This document shows positions 54,046 to 62,570 of a stretch of DNA of 64,000 nucleotides, in pieces. The DNA comes from Clostridium sp. LS (GTDB lineage Bacteria > Bacillota > Clostridia > Clostridiales > Clostridiaceae): positions 62,001-126,000 of the forward strand of contig NZ_AUUU01000041.1 in NCBI RefSeq assembly GCF_002760435.1, given 5' to 3'. The translations under genes were made by a program, and so were the position numbers. The notes below the pieces were generated by a model. The model did not search any database. It saw only the letters and a program-made list of their open reading frames with translations, and was not told the origin of the DNA. Each line of letters starts with the position of its first letter. Positions within the stretch are counted from its first letter, which is position 1.

Positions 54046-54222
54046 ATGTATAGAGAATGTACTAAAGAGGTAGCTGAATGTGCTTATAGATTTGATTATC
54101 GTCGCTGCAATAAAGGAAACTGTCCTTTTCCTAATGAATATGAACAAATTAAACCTAAAATAGTTGAAAGAGTGAAGATAAATCAAATATATTTTGAAAA
54201 ACTTAATAAGAAGAAGGAGTAA
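54046..54222 (+). CDS. Small cysteine-rich protein (58 residues)
   Basis: A short gene starting at ATG 54046 with a perfect AAGGAG site eight bases upstream and ending at TAA 54220-54222. The product is rich in cysteine near the N-terminus (C5, C12, C21, C26; spacing C-x6-C-x8-C-x4-C, including RRCNKGNCPFPNEYEQI), followed by a charged helical tail. Four cysteines suggest a small zinc-binding fold. It lies between the STAND gene and the radical SAM gene. I do not recognise the family. Confidence 0.65.
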   Translation: MYRECTKEVAECAYRFDYRRCNKGNCPFPNEYEQIKPKIVERVKINQIYFEKLNKKKE

Positions 54223-54268
54223 TTATTAAATGCACAAATTAATAAATTGGACATACCTTAGTGATTTC

Positions 54269-54283
54269 AATTAAGCTAACAAT
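54269..54283. repeat. ATTAGGCTAAY dyad, copy 1 (divergent)
   Basis: AATTAAGCTAACAAT, about 75 bp upstream of the radical SAM gene. It is the least perfect copy of the dyad that recurs at 56222, 58224 and 59301. The flank AATTGGAC...TAGTGAT is shared with the copy at 59301. Confidence 0.4.
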
Positions 54284-54357
54284 GTAAAAAATTGAATCAA
54301 CAGGTAAATAATTCATAAGCGTTATATTAAATAAAAAGTGCAAAGGAGCCAATAAAA

Positions 54358-56190
54358 ATGAATCCTAAAACAATATATGAAAAAGGATTACTGTTTCATC
54401 ATTATTCAAATACAGCATATCCATTAACTCCATCATCATTTATGGAGTACAGAATAAGCGATGAAAATCAGATTCCACAGTTTCTTGAGGAAGAACTTAA
54501 CAAGTTTGAAGAACTGAGTCTTTATATACATATACCTTTTTGCAAGCAGAGATGCCGCTTTTGTGAATATGCAGTTTTGGAAAACACAGATGATGAAACA
54601 GAAGATCTATACGTATCACTATTGTTGAAAGAAATAGAAATGTATTCTAAACTTCTTAAGGGCAAAAAGATTGTAGGATATGATATAGGGGGAGGAACAC
54701 CGAGTAAGTTATCAGAAAAAAACTTGATGACAATTACTGAGACACTTCGTAATTCATTTGATTTTTCAAAAGAGACTGTTTATAGTATAGAAACTACACC
54801 TCTAATTGCTATGCAGGAGCCAAAGAAAATTCTAGCTATTTTTAATATGGGATATCGCAGAATAAGTATGGGTATTCAGACTATATCAGAAAAGCTGCTT
54901 AATGAATTAGGTAGAGAAGGTACTACTGGAATATATGAAAAGGCTGTTATGAATATAAGAAAAGCTGGATTCACACAGTTAAATGTTGATTTAATGTATG
55001 GTTTTCTGCATCAGACTGATGATGATTTTGAAACAACATTGAGATATGCGATTGGTCTGAACCCAGAGTATATTACACTTTATCGTAACAGGTATAAAGG
55101 TACTAAGATTGAGGCTGAGGCCGGTGGAGTATCTTTGTACAAGATTATTCGCCAGTATCGTCTTGCATTCGAGATATTAAATGAAAATGGATATAAAGCA
55201 AATTATGGCAAGAATACATTCAGCAGAGTTGATGGAGATTATGGTACAAGCGATTATCTTACAAAACGTGTAATTAGTGGATTACCATATGTAGGTATTG
55301 GTCTAGGAGCACAATCTTTTGGATATGATTATCTGGCATACAACGAAGGTGCAGCTAGTAAGCAAATTAATACGTATCGCAAAAAAATTGAAGCAGGAAA
55401 GTTACCAATACAGGATATTTATAAGCTGCCACTTGAAGAATCTATAGGTAAAATGGTTTCAGTTGCATTTTATTTTGGTTTTATTAATTTTAAGGCTTTT
55501 GAAAAACGATTTGGGATTAAATTTTGTGAACATTTTAGTGAGGAAGTTAAATTTGTCACCGAAAATGGACTTATGGAAATAAAAAATGGAGGGATTTATC
55601 TTACTGAAAGAGGATCTGACTACATAACTGGAGTAATTCCACTTTTTTATTCAGAACGTTCCAAAAAAGAACTTATTAAATTATCCAGCAAAACAATTAA
55701 TAGATCACAAGATGAGAAAGTTTTTTTAGAGGCGTATAATATTGAAGAATATTCAAAACCGTCATTGACCGTTGATTGTGTAATATTTTTTGCTGAACAG
55801 GATAAAGTGCTTAACGATAAAAATATGAAAGTCCTTTTAATTAAGCGAGGAGAACATCCATATATGAATTGTTGGGCAATCCCAGGAGGATTTGTTAAAA
55901 TAAATGAAACCTTGGAAGAAACAGCAGTTCGTGAGCTTGAGGAAGAAACGGGATTAAAAAATGTTCAATTATCTTTGGTTCATGTATTCAGTAATGCAAA
56001 GAGGGATCCAAGAGGATGGATTGTTTCTTGTGCGTATGCAGGATTAATTAGAGAAGAACCAGATTTTCTACGTTATGGTGAAGATGCCATTGATGTAAAA
56101 TGGTTTGACGTAACAGGGCTTGGTAAGATGGAACTTGCTTTTGATCATGCTGAAATAATCCAAACAGCTCTTAATAAAATTAAAGAATAA
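54358..56190 (+). CDS. HemN/HemW-like radical SAM protein fused to a NUDIX hydrolase
   Basis: A 610-residue fusion. Residues 50-400 are a HemN-type radical SAM enzyme: the cluster motif CX3CX2C is C62, C66 and C69 in FCKQRCRFCEY, followed by GYDIGGGTPSKLS, RISMGIQTI and VDLMYGF. A winged-helix-like segment (INFKAFEKRFGIKF, LTERGSDYI) follows, as in the C-terminal region of HemN relatives. Residues about 465-610 are a NUDIX domain with a full box at about 510-533 (GGFVKINETLEETAVREL and EEETG). Coproporphyrinogen oxidase activity is not assured; heme-chaperone or other roles are possible. The fusion suggests that a nucleotide or nucleotide-linked product is hydrolysed. It starts at ATG 54358 after AAGGAG. 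Confidence 0.85.
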   Translation: MNPKTIYEKGLLFHHYSNTAYPLTPSSFMEYRISDENQIPQFLEEELNKFEELSLYIHIPFCKQRCRFCEYAVLENTDDETEDLYVSLLLKEIEMYSKLLKGKKIVGYDIGGGTPSKLSEKNLMTITETLRNSFDFSKETVYSIETTPLIAMQEPKKILAIFNMGYRRISMGIQTISEKLLNELGREGTTGIYEKAVMNIRKAGFTQLNVDLMYGFLHQTDDDFETTLRYAIGLNPEYITLYRNRYKGTKIEAEAGGVSLYKIIRQYRLAFEILNENGYKANYGKNTFSRVDGDYGTSDYLTKRVISGLPYVGIGLGAQSFGYDYLAYNEGAASKQINTYRKKIEAGKLPIQDIYKLPLEESIGKMVSVAFYFGFINFKAFEKRFGIKFCEHFSEEVKFVTENGLMEIKNGGIYLTERGSDYITGVIPLFYSERSKKELIKLSSKTINRSQDEKVFLEAYNIEEYSKPSLTVDCVIFFAEQDKVLNDKNMKVLLIKRGEHPYMNCWAIPGGFVKINETLEETAVRELEEETGLKNVQLSLVHVFSNAKRDPRGWIVSCAYAGLIREEPDFLRYGEDAIDVKWFDVTGLGKMELAFDHAEIIQTALNKIKE

Positions 56191-56221
56191 GGTTATATTA
56201 GTATTTCAAATAGCAACTGGC

Positions 56222-56236
56222 AATTAGGCTAACAAT
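56222..56236. repeat. ATTAGGCTAAY dyad, copy 2
   Basis: AATTAGGCTAACAAT lies 31 bp after the radical SAM-NUDIX gene and about 245 bp upstream of the AraC-like gene. The gap 56191-56482 holds no other feature that I could identify. Confidence 0.4.
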
Positions 56237-56482
56237 GGGTAGTTGATGTGATTCGACAAAAGCATTTAAATTTTTGAAGATAGTTTATGATAATTGTTTC
56301 AGAAATAAATGATGGTTATAGTTTTAGGCCATTTTTATAAGTGAAAATGATGTTTAAAGAAGTTATATATTCTACTATTAAAAGTTATCATTTTCAGTAA
56401 TATTAAAAAATGAAAGTAAAATTCTTATGAAAATGGAATCATTGGTAGCTATGTAAAAAGTGTTTGGGAGAGTGGCTTTAAA

Positions 56483-57319
56483 ATGATAATTAAAAAATCT
56501 TTGATAAATAAAAGTATTGAGTACATTTTGCTGCATATAGATGAGGATATTTCAATTGAAGATGTTGCTAATCACTGTAATTTTTCAAAATATCATTTTA
56601 GCAGAATGTTTAAAGAAGAAACAGGAGTAAGTATTTATTCCTTTATCAAACGTATAAAAATGGATCAAAGTGCAGTAAGTCTTAAGGTTGAAAAAAACAA
56701 AACTATTACTGATATTGGAGTTAATTATGGATAAAGTTCTTCCAATTATAGTTCAGCTTTTAGTAAGCAATATAGCATTTGTCCAGCAGAATTCAGAAAG
56801 GCAATGAATTCAACAAGTATTACTAATCCATTTTTTTCTAGTGAATATAATGCTTTTAAGTCTTTTGAGCATTATAATGAGAAAATAATTATACAAAATT
56901 TAGCTGATTTCAAAGTGATTTATGAAAGATATATTGGAAATTATAGTGATATAGGTGTTAATTGGTATAGTTTTATGGAACGATATAAAACTTATATTAA
57001 ACCAAATACACTTTTAATTGAAAAATCTTATGATGATCCATCTATTACCCAATTAGACAAATGTATATATGATTTATGTATTACTGTTGATGAAGAGGTA
57101 GATATAGAAAATGTTACAACAATAAAAAGCGGTAAATTTGCAGTTTATGAATTCAGTGGATATATACATGATATTTTTGCGACATTCCTAGGGATTTTTA
57201 ATATTTGGCTTCCACGTAGTGGATATAACAGGGATGAAAGATATGCATTAGGTATCTACCAAAATATCGATAGAAAAAATAATCATGTTACTATGGATTT
57301 ATGTATTGCTATAAAATAG
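56483..57319 (+). pseudogene. AraC-family regulator with GyrI-like domain, interrupted by one in-frame stop
   Basis: One continuous frame of 278 codons encodes an AraC-type regulator if a single TAA (56732-56734) is read through. Residues 1-83 are the AraC helix-turn-helix (ISIEDVANHCNFSKYHFSRM). The stop falls in the second helix-turn-helix where family members have G-[Y/F]-S-S: the sequence reads NYG-stop-SSSNYSSAFSKQYSICPAEFRKAM. The C-terminal part (56804 onward) is a GyrI-like effector-binding domain (FKVIYERYIGNYSDIGVNWYSF, VYEFSGYI). A single TAT-to-TAA change explains everything, so inactivation is recent. Both halves are otherwise intact. Confidence 0.82.
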
Positions 57320-57412
57320 AGCAAGAATTCAGAAGTAAAAAAGTAAAAATTCCTTTAGTATAAAAATAGTGATAAGGTCATCACTAGATAAAGTGAAGAA
57401 AAGAGGAATTTT

Positions 57413-57961
57413 ATGTTTGATATAAGGAAAATCCAAGAGCAGGTTATTTATGAAGCGGTAAAAAATGAGAGCAATGAAGATATTGCAAGGGAAGTTGTAT
57501 ATGGAAAAGCTGAAAATGGTAAATCAGAGAGTAATGCTATGTGGGTAAATTCTACAATGAAGAGATTAGAAAGCAAATTTGATAAGGCAACCACAAAGAA
57601 GATAAGAATGAAGTGTCAGTGCGGATATGGAATGGATAAGAAGTTTGAATTAGTAAAAGAACTAATGGAATTATCATCAAGTTTAGAGGAGTTTGGAAAT
57701 TTACAGAAAGCAAAAGATGCAGGGTTGTTTTATGAAAATGGGGATCTTTATTTACAATTTAATTTCTGTCCATGCCCAATGCTTGCAGAGGTAGATAGGC
57801 TAGATTCTGATGCATGGTGTCAATGTACTACTGGATATAGTAAAGTACTATTTGAAAAAGCCTTTCAGTGTAAAGTTGATGTTGAGTTATTGAAAAGTAT
57901 AAAAATGGGTAATGAAAGATGTCTTATGAAAATAATGCCACAAGGGGTTATATGGAAATAG
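57413..57961 (+). CDS. Cysteine-rich protein, DUF6144-like
   Basis: A 182-residue soluble protein with conserved-looking cysteine pairs: MKCQCGYGMDKK (about residues 66-77), FNFCPCPMLAEVDRL (about 117-131), DAWCQCTTGYSKVLFEKAF and NERCLMKI. The pattern of CxC/CPC pairs suggests metal or cluster binding. It resembles proteins annotated as DUF6144, but I cannot confirm this. It starts at ATG 57413 after AGAGGAA. It may be co-regulated with its neighbours but has its own upstream gap. Confidence 0.55.
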   Translation: MFDIRKIQEQVIYEAVKNESNEDIAREVVYGKAENGKSESNAMWVNSTMKRLESKFDKATTKKIRMKCQCGYGMDKKFELVKELMELSSSLEEFGNLQKAKDAGLFYENGDLYLQFNFCPCPMLAEVDRLDSDAWCQCTTGYSKVLFEKAFQCKVDVELLKSIKMGNERCLMKIMPQGVIWK

Positions 57962-58348
57962 AATATTTTACTTTGCTTTAAGGCTATTAAATGAATAAAA
58001 TTAATATTTTAGCGTGAGACACTATTCTTGGTGGGATAAGTTAAAGCCTAGTAGACATACGCTACGGAATTTCTATATTTGTACTTTAAATTTATACAAT
58101 AATTATGTAAGATGCATACGTAAGAATAAAATAGAAAAACATTATTTAATTAGTTACGGTGAACATTATCGCAGAAAGATGTGATTTCGAATTAGAGATG
58201 AAATTCCCAGTATTCATATACCCATTAGGCTAATAATACGAAGCTAAGATTAAAATTTGTTTTTTAAGAATTGGGTAGTATGGTATTTTGAAAATATGTT
58301 TAAGGATTAATTTACATATAAATTGAAGCTTGAAAGGAGGATTTTACT
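57962..58348. other. Intergenic stretch with one dyad copy
   Basis: These 387 bases contain the dyad copy at 58224-58237. A 56-codon frame from GTG 58014 is open but lacks a ribosome site. It could be a decayed gene fragment; I do not call it a gene. Confidence 0.4.
58224..58237. repeat. ATTAGGCTAAY dyad, copy 3
   Basis: ATTAGGCTAATAAT contains the perfect odd-centred dyad ATTAG-G-CTAAT. It lies about 112 bp upstream of the nitrilase start. Confidence 0.45.
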
Positions 58349-59227
58349 ATGAAAAATCTGAAAGTAGCTTTATTGCAGCTTATGCCTGAAGATACTTTAG
58401 ACGGCAATACACAAAAAGGATTAAAATATTGCAGAAAATCGAAGGAAATGGGTGCAGATATTGTATTGTTTCCTGAAATGTGGAGCGTTGGCTATAACAT
58501 TCCTGAGGACATTAATGAATTGAAAGCAAGCGCTGTAACTGCTAATAGTTCGTTTGTTAATTCATTTGCTAAACTTTCAAAAGAACTTAATATGGCTATT
58601 GGAATAACATTCCTTGAAAAGTATGATCCATTACCAAGGAACACCTTTTGCTTGTTTGACCGTTTTGGCAACAATATACTTACTTATGCAAAGGTACATA
58701 CCTGTGATTTTGGAGATGAATGTAGGTTAACAGCAGGTAATGATTTTTATGTTGCCGATTTAGATACTGCACAAGGTAGTGTAAAAATAGGTGCAATGAT
58801 TTGCTATGACAGGGAATTTCCAGAAAGCGCAAGAATTCTAATGTTAAAAGGTGCCGAGATTATTTTAGTACCTAACGCTTGCCCTATGGAGATAAACCGA
58901 ATTTCACAGTTGAGGGCAAGAGCATATGAAAATATGGTTGGCATTGTAACTGTAAATTATCCAAAAGGTAAACCTGACTGTAATGGCCATTCTACTGCAT
59001 TTGATGGGATTGCGTATAGACCTTCTGACTTTGGTTCAAGAGACACGCTTATTATTGAAGCTGGTGAACGAGAGGGAATTTATATAGCCGACTTTCCTAT
59101 TGATGAGATCAGAGAGTATAGAAGCCGTGAAGTACATGGGAACTCATACCGTCACCCACAGAAATATAAATTACTTATTTCAGAAAGGATTGAAGAGCCA
59201 TTCATCAGAAATGATTACAGAAAATAG
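58349..59227 (+). CDS. Carbon-nitrogen hydrolase (nitrilase superfamily)
   Basis: A 292-residue member of the nitrilase/amidase superfamily. The catalytic triad is complete: E43 in LFPEMWSVGY, K115 in TYAKVHTCDF and C152 in MICYDREFPE. The block NPFP/NACPMEINRISQLRARAYEN-like region binds the substrate edge. The family includes N-carbamoyl-amino-acid hydrolases and omega-amidases. The substrate is unknown. It starts at ATG 58349 after an ideal AAAGGAGG site. Confidence 0.9.
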   Translation: MKNLKVALLQLMPEDTLDGNTQKGLKYCRKSKEMGADIVLFPEMWSVGYNIPEDINELKASAVTANSSFVNSFAKLSKELNMAIGITFLEKYDPLPRNTFCLFDRFGNNILTYAKVHTCDFGDECRLTAGNDFYVADLDTAQGSVKIGAMICYDREFPESARILMLKGAEIILVPNACPMEINRISQLRARAYENMVGIVTVNYPKGKPDCNGHSTAFDGIAYRPSDFGSRDTLIIEAGEREGIYIADFPIDEIREYRSREVHGNSYRHPQKYKLLISERIEEPFIRNDYRK

Positions 59228-59300
59228 TAAAAGGAAAGTAAAAAATTAAAATGCAATTTCAATTAATTATTCATATAATTGGACGTGCTGTAGTGATGCT

Positions 59301-59315
59301 AATTAGGCTAATAAT
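59301..59315. repeat. ATTAGGCTAAY dyad, copy 4
   Basis: AATTAGGCTAATAAT contains the same perfect dyad as copy 3. It lies 73 bp after the nitrilase gene and about 175 bp upstream of the decayed VOC gene. A GGATAAATT/AATTTATCC inverted repeat lies further downstream, near 59420-59462. Confidence 0.45.
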
Positions 59316-59491
59316 CTACACAACATGTAGATCTGACGTGGAAAGTAAAACTTATTATTTTTATTCAACAAAATCTTGAGTAACTTATTGTAGTGATAAT
59401 TAAAATTTAATGAGATGGATAAATTCCAATGTAAGGTTGAGCGATATAAATAGTAATTTATCCGTATGTTAATCAGCGTATTAATTTTAAT

Positions 59492-59767
59492 GGAGTAGGG
59501 GGAAAAACAATATTACTTGCAAGAGCTCTAAGCCTGAACAAGAGGCTTTTATAGGAAACTAAGCAGGAGGAAGGTTTTTTTCTTTTCTTAGAAACTGATG
59601 ATTTTTGGCGTGATTATAATGAAATGAGAAGAATAGGAATAAAATTTGTTAGAGAACCTAAAAACCAGGATTATGGAACAGTTGCAGTATTTAAGGATTT
59701 ATACGGAAACTTATGGGATTTAGTTGAGTTCAATGGAAATCATCCAATGTTCAAAAGGATTAAATAA
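59492..59767 (+). pseudogene. Decayed VOC (glyoxalase/bleomycin-resistance) gene
   Basis: The C-terminal part is well preserved in one frame, ending at TAA 59767: LETDDFWRDYNEMRRIGIKF, VREPKNQDYGTVAVF, then KDLYGNLWDLVEFN. Upstream, matching pieces lie in other frames: GGKTILLARAL, then EQEAFIGN followed by a stop where glutamine is expected (CAA to TAA), then AGGR. So at least two frameshifts and one nonsense change separate the pieces, and the N-terminal half is not recognisable. It is a pseudogene of an antibiotic-resistance/glyoxalase-type protein. Confidence 0.8.
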
Positions 59768-59946
59768 ATTTTTATAGTAATAATATAATGTTATTCCTAT
59801 CCATACCTAATGTTATTATTTCTATAGTAATATTATTATTTAGAAATTAAATGTAGAGAACAGTTAATTTGAATAAAAAATGAGAGACGGTTTAAATAAA
59901 ATTAGATTGTCTCTTTTCTTATGTTAGTAAAAAAATACCTTTCGGT

Positions 59947-60828
59947 TCATTTTTTTAGCAATACAATATTTTTTAAAGCTTCTAGTGGTGCTGACATCCA
60001 TTTTTCTCGATGATATATCATTCTAGCATTTATAAATATCCTATCAATATCTACGGGCAGCATTACAAGTTCGCCTCTTTGAATTTCTTTATCAACTGCT
60101 ATGCTCGGTAGTAGGGTAATACCAAGGCCATTTTTAACGCACTGCTTTATTGCTTCTAGACTACCAAACTCCATAATAGTGTTTGATTTTACATTTAGAT
60201 TTTGAAGCAATTTTTTCAATTCAAAGCTGTAACCGCTCTTTGCTTCAGTAAGAATAAATGATTGGTTTTCAAGTTCATATGCAGTAATTTTTTTCAAAGC
60301 AGTAAGCGGATGATCCGGTGCAGCAACAAAAATAGCAGAATCTTGAAAGAGATCTATTTGAGAAAGATGTTGTTGTCCAGACTCATCATGAAGACCAAAT
60401 GCAACGTCAATAATATTTTTTTCTAGCATTTCAGGAAATTCGGGGCACTCTGCCATTTTAAGTATTATTTGAACATCGGGATAGATTTTACTATATTCTT
60501 TAAGGAGTGGTGGAAGCCAAAATACACAGAGGGTTTCTGCTGCTCCTATTTTCAGCGAACCTTTAACTTTTTCATCATTGTCAAATAGTTTATGAATTTC
60601 TTCAGCGTCTTTAATCATTCTTTCAGCCGAAGAAATTAGTTTTTTTCCTTGTTCGTTTAAGAATACCTTTCGCCCAAGTCGTTCAAAGAGTTTAACATCA
60701 AGTTCTTGCTCAAGATTGCGTATATGATCTGATACAGTGGATTGGGAATAATTAAGTTCCTCAGCAGCAGCTCTAAAATTTAACAACCTTGCAACAACAA
60801 TAAATGTTTGAAGTTGTCTAATATCCAA
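59947..60828 (-). CDS. LysR-family transcriptional regulator
   Basis: A 293-residue LysR regulator: N-terminal winged helix MDIRQLQTFIVVARLLNFRAAAEELNYSQSTVSDHIRNLEQELDV-type pattern (residues 1-60) and a periplasmic-binding-protein-like effector domain (GSLKIGAAETLCVFWLPPLL, VKNGLGITLLPSIAV). It begins at TTG 60828 with GGATGTG upstream. It is divergent from the APC permease gene at 60950 and very probably controls it through the inverted repeat at 60850-60879. Confidence 0.9.
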   Translation of the reverse strand: MDIRQLQTFIVVARLLNFRAAAEELNYSQSTVSDHIRNLEQELDVKLFERLGRKVFLNEQGKKLISSAERMIKDAEEIHKLFDNDEKVKGSLKIGAAETLCVFWLPPLLKEYSKIYPDVQIILKMAECPEFPEMLEKNIIDVAFGLHDESGQQHLSQIDLFQDSAIFVAAPDHPLTALKKITAYELENQSFILTEAKSGYSFELKKLLQNLNVKSNTIMEFGSLEAIKQCVKNGLGITLLPSIAVDKEIQRGELVMLPVDIDRIFINARMIYHREKWMSAPLEALKNIVLLKK

Positions 60829-60849
60829 TAAATCACATCCAATCGGGAT

Positions 60850-60879
60850 AGTCGATTAAATTAATTGAAATAATCGACT
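60850..60879. promoter_or_regulatory. LysR-type operator between regulator and permease genes
   Basis: AGTCGATTA (60850-60858) and TAATCGACT (60871-60879) are perfect nine-base arms with a 12-base spacer. The arms extend to GAT(A)GTCGATTA and TAATCGAC(T)TATC. It is centred in the 121-bp divergent intergenic region. Confidence 0.75.
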
Positions 60880-60949
60880 TATCAATATGTTTCTTTTATG
60901 ATACACTAACCAAAAATGTATTTCAACGAATTATTCTGGAGGTTAAAGT

Positions 60950-62209
60950 ATGAAACAACAAATTGAATTAAGAAAAAGCATTACTTGGGTTAAAGGTTCT
61001 GCTATTACTATAGGAGCAGTATTAGGTTCTGGAATTCTTGCATTGCCAGCAATTGCTGCGGAAATGGCAGGACCAGCATCCATACTAAGCTGGCTTCTTA
61101 TGAGTATATTTTCTGCTCCCATGGTAATAGCTATTGGTATGATGTCTTCTCAATTTCCTAACTCAGGTGGAATGGCAGCATATGCACGGCAGGCATTTGG
61201 TCCATTTTGGGGACGTCTTATAGGATGCCTTATACTAAGTGCAATGCCTTTGGGAATGCCTATAACTGCGCTCATTGGTGCTCAATATCTTGGTAGTGCT
61301 TTTTCATGGTCTTCGTCTTCAATTCATATAGCAGCTGCACTACTTATTATAGTCGCAGTAATCTTAAATTATATGGGTGTTGAATTATCAGGTCGAGTAC
61401 AGGTTGTTGTGATTTCAATAATATTAATTATATTAATTTTTACTGTGGGTTCATCCATGCAGCAGATTAGATTCACAGCCTTTTATCCATTTGCCAGCAA
61501 TGGCTGGATTCCAGTAGGTCAAGCTATGAATCTTTTGTTCTTTGCATTCATGGGCTGGGAAATGATCGGTCACTTGTCAGAAGAATTCTATAATCCGCAT
61601 AAAGATATACCATTAAGCCTTTGTGTTGGTTTTTTGTTGATTAATCTATTATATTTTTCAGTAGCTTTTGTTACTATAGGTAGTAGTATATATAAAACAG
61701 GTAATCCTACAACAGCTATGATTGATCTGATTGCTTATAGATGGGGGACGAATGCAGGGGGAATAATAGCTTTTTTAGGATTTATCATTTGTTATTGCAC
61801 TGTGCATACTTATATTGCAGGATTTTCTCGACTTGTTTATGCTGAGGCTAAAGAAGGAAATTTTCCAGCTTCATTTGGCAAACTTCATTCTCGATATCAG
61901 TCACCTTATGTGGCATTGTTTTCTTTTATTCCATTATTTATAATTATGCTATTTCTTAGTTGGAGATTTTCATGGGAATTAAAAGCACTTGTTAGTATTC
62001 CAAGTACTACATTTCTTATGGTTTATATTATCAGTATGGTGGCGGCGGCAAAAGTTCTATGCAATAAAATTGGGAAGATTTCTGCTTATATAAGTGCTTT
62101 TTTATCTTCTATAGTTTTTTTATTCGCTGGATGGTTTGTCGTGTATCCCTTAATGGTAATAATTATAGGATTTTACTTTAAAAAAAGAAAAGATGAAATA
62201 TGTATCTGA
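60950..62209 (+). CDS. APC-family amino-acid permease (YjeH-like)
   Basis: A 419-residue transporter with 11-12 membrane segments. Its opening WVKGSAITIGAVLGSGILALPAIAAE carries the APC glycine motif that binds the substrate amino group, followed by PNSGGMAAYARQAFGPFWGRLIG and FMGWEMIGHLSEEFYNPHKDIPLS. This resembles YjeH-type amino-acid exporters and permeases. It starts at ATG 60950 after GGAGG. Regulation by the adjacent LysR protein is likely; its substrate is probably an amino acid. Confidence 0.88.
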   Translation: MKQQIELRKSITWVKGSAITIGAVLGSGILALPAIAAEMAGPASILSWLLMSIFSAPMVIAIGMMSSQFPNSGGMAAYARQAFGPFWGRLIGCLILSAMPLGMPITALIGAQYLGSAFSWSSSSIHIAAALLIIVAVILNYMGVELSGRVQVVVISIILIILIFTVGSSMQQIRFTAFYPFASNGWIPVGQAMNLLFFAFMGWEMIGHLSEEFYNPHKDIPLSLCVGFLLINLLYFSVAFVTIGSSIYKTGNPTTAMIDLIAYRWGTNAGGIIAFLGFIICYCTVHTYIAGFSRLVYAEAKEGNFPASFGKLHSRYQSPYVALFSFIPLFIIMLFLSWRFSWELKALVSIPSTTFLMVYIISMVAAAKVLCNKIGKISAYISAFLSSIVFLFAGWFVVYPLMVIIIGFYFKKRKDEICI

Positions 62210-62361
62210 TTAGAAATGATTTTGGCTCAGATATTGAAAGATTTATTTAAAGAAGTCTTTTAGAAAGAGTGGATAACGTATATTTTTTATTGTGATAGCT
62301 AAGGGGAGTAATATGATACTGAATTTAAATTTTAAAATTAACCATGTCATAAATAAAATAC

Positions 62362-62391
62362 AACTTCCCATTATTCATACAATGGGAAGTT
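62362..62391 (+). terminator. Hairpin after the permease gene
   Basis: AACTTCCCATT (62362-62372) and AATGGGAAGTT (62381-62391) form a perfect 11-bp stem with an eight-base loop. There is no strong T-run after it. Confidence 0.6.
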
Positions 62392-62511
62392 ATATAACTA
62401 AAAAAAAGCTAAATGATAGATAAGTTTAGGGCATGTATAATAAGTGAATGCGAAAATTATTAAAATTGGAGAATAGGGTAGGGGCTAAGTACGCTTCGCA
62501 TCCACCATGAA

Positions 62512-62552
62512 ACCCACGAAAATCCAAATGGATTTTGTGGGTCTTTTATTTT
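62512..62552 (+). terminator. Strong terminator downstream of a non-coding stretch
   Basis: ACCCACGAAAATCC (62512-62525) pairs with GGATTTTGTGGGT (62530-62542) across a short AAAT loop, followed by a T-rich run. The gene it once served is unclear: the preceding 120 bases do not code for anything I recognise. Confidence 0.7.
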
Positions 62553-62570
62553 ATGCTTTAGCGTTCAGAA

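Noticed and set aside
58014..58184. 56-codon open frame from GTG in the gap before the nitrilase gene
   Set aside because: No ribosome site, no recognisable motif, and an unusual composition. At best it is a decayed fragment.
62476..62505. tRNA/tmRNA-like 3' end (a segment ending CATCCACCA) as a possible attachment site
   Set aside because: No T-arm GGTTCGA-type sequence or cloverleaf can be formed upstream. The CCACCA is probably coincidental.
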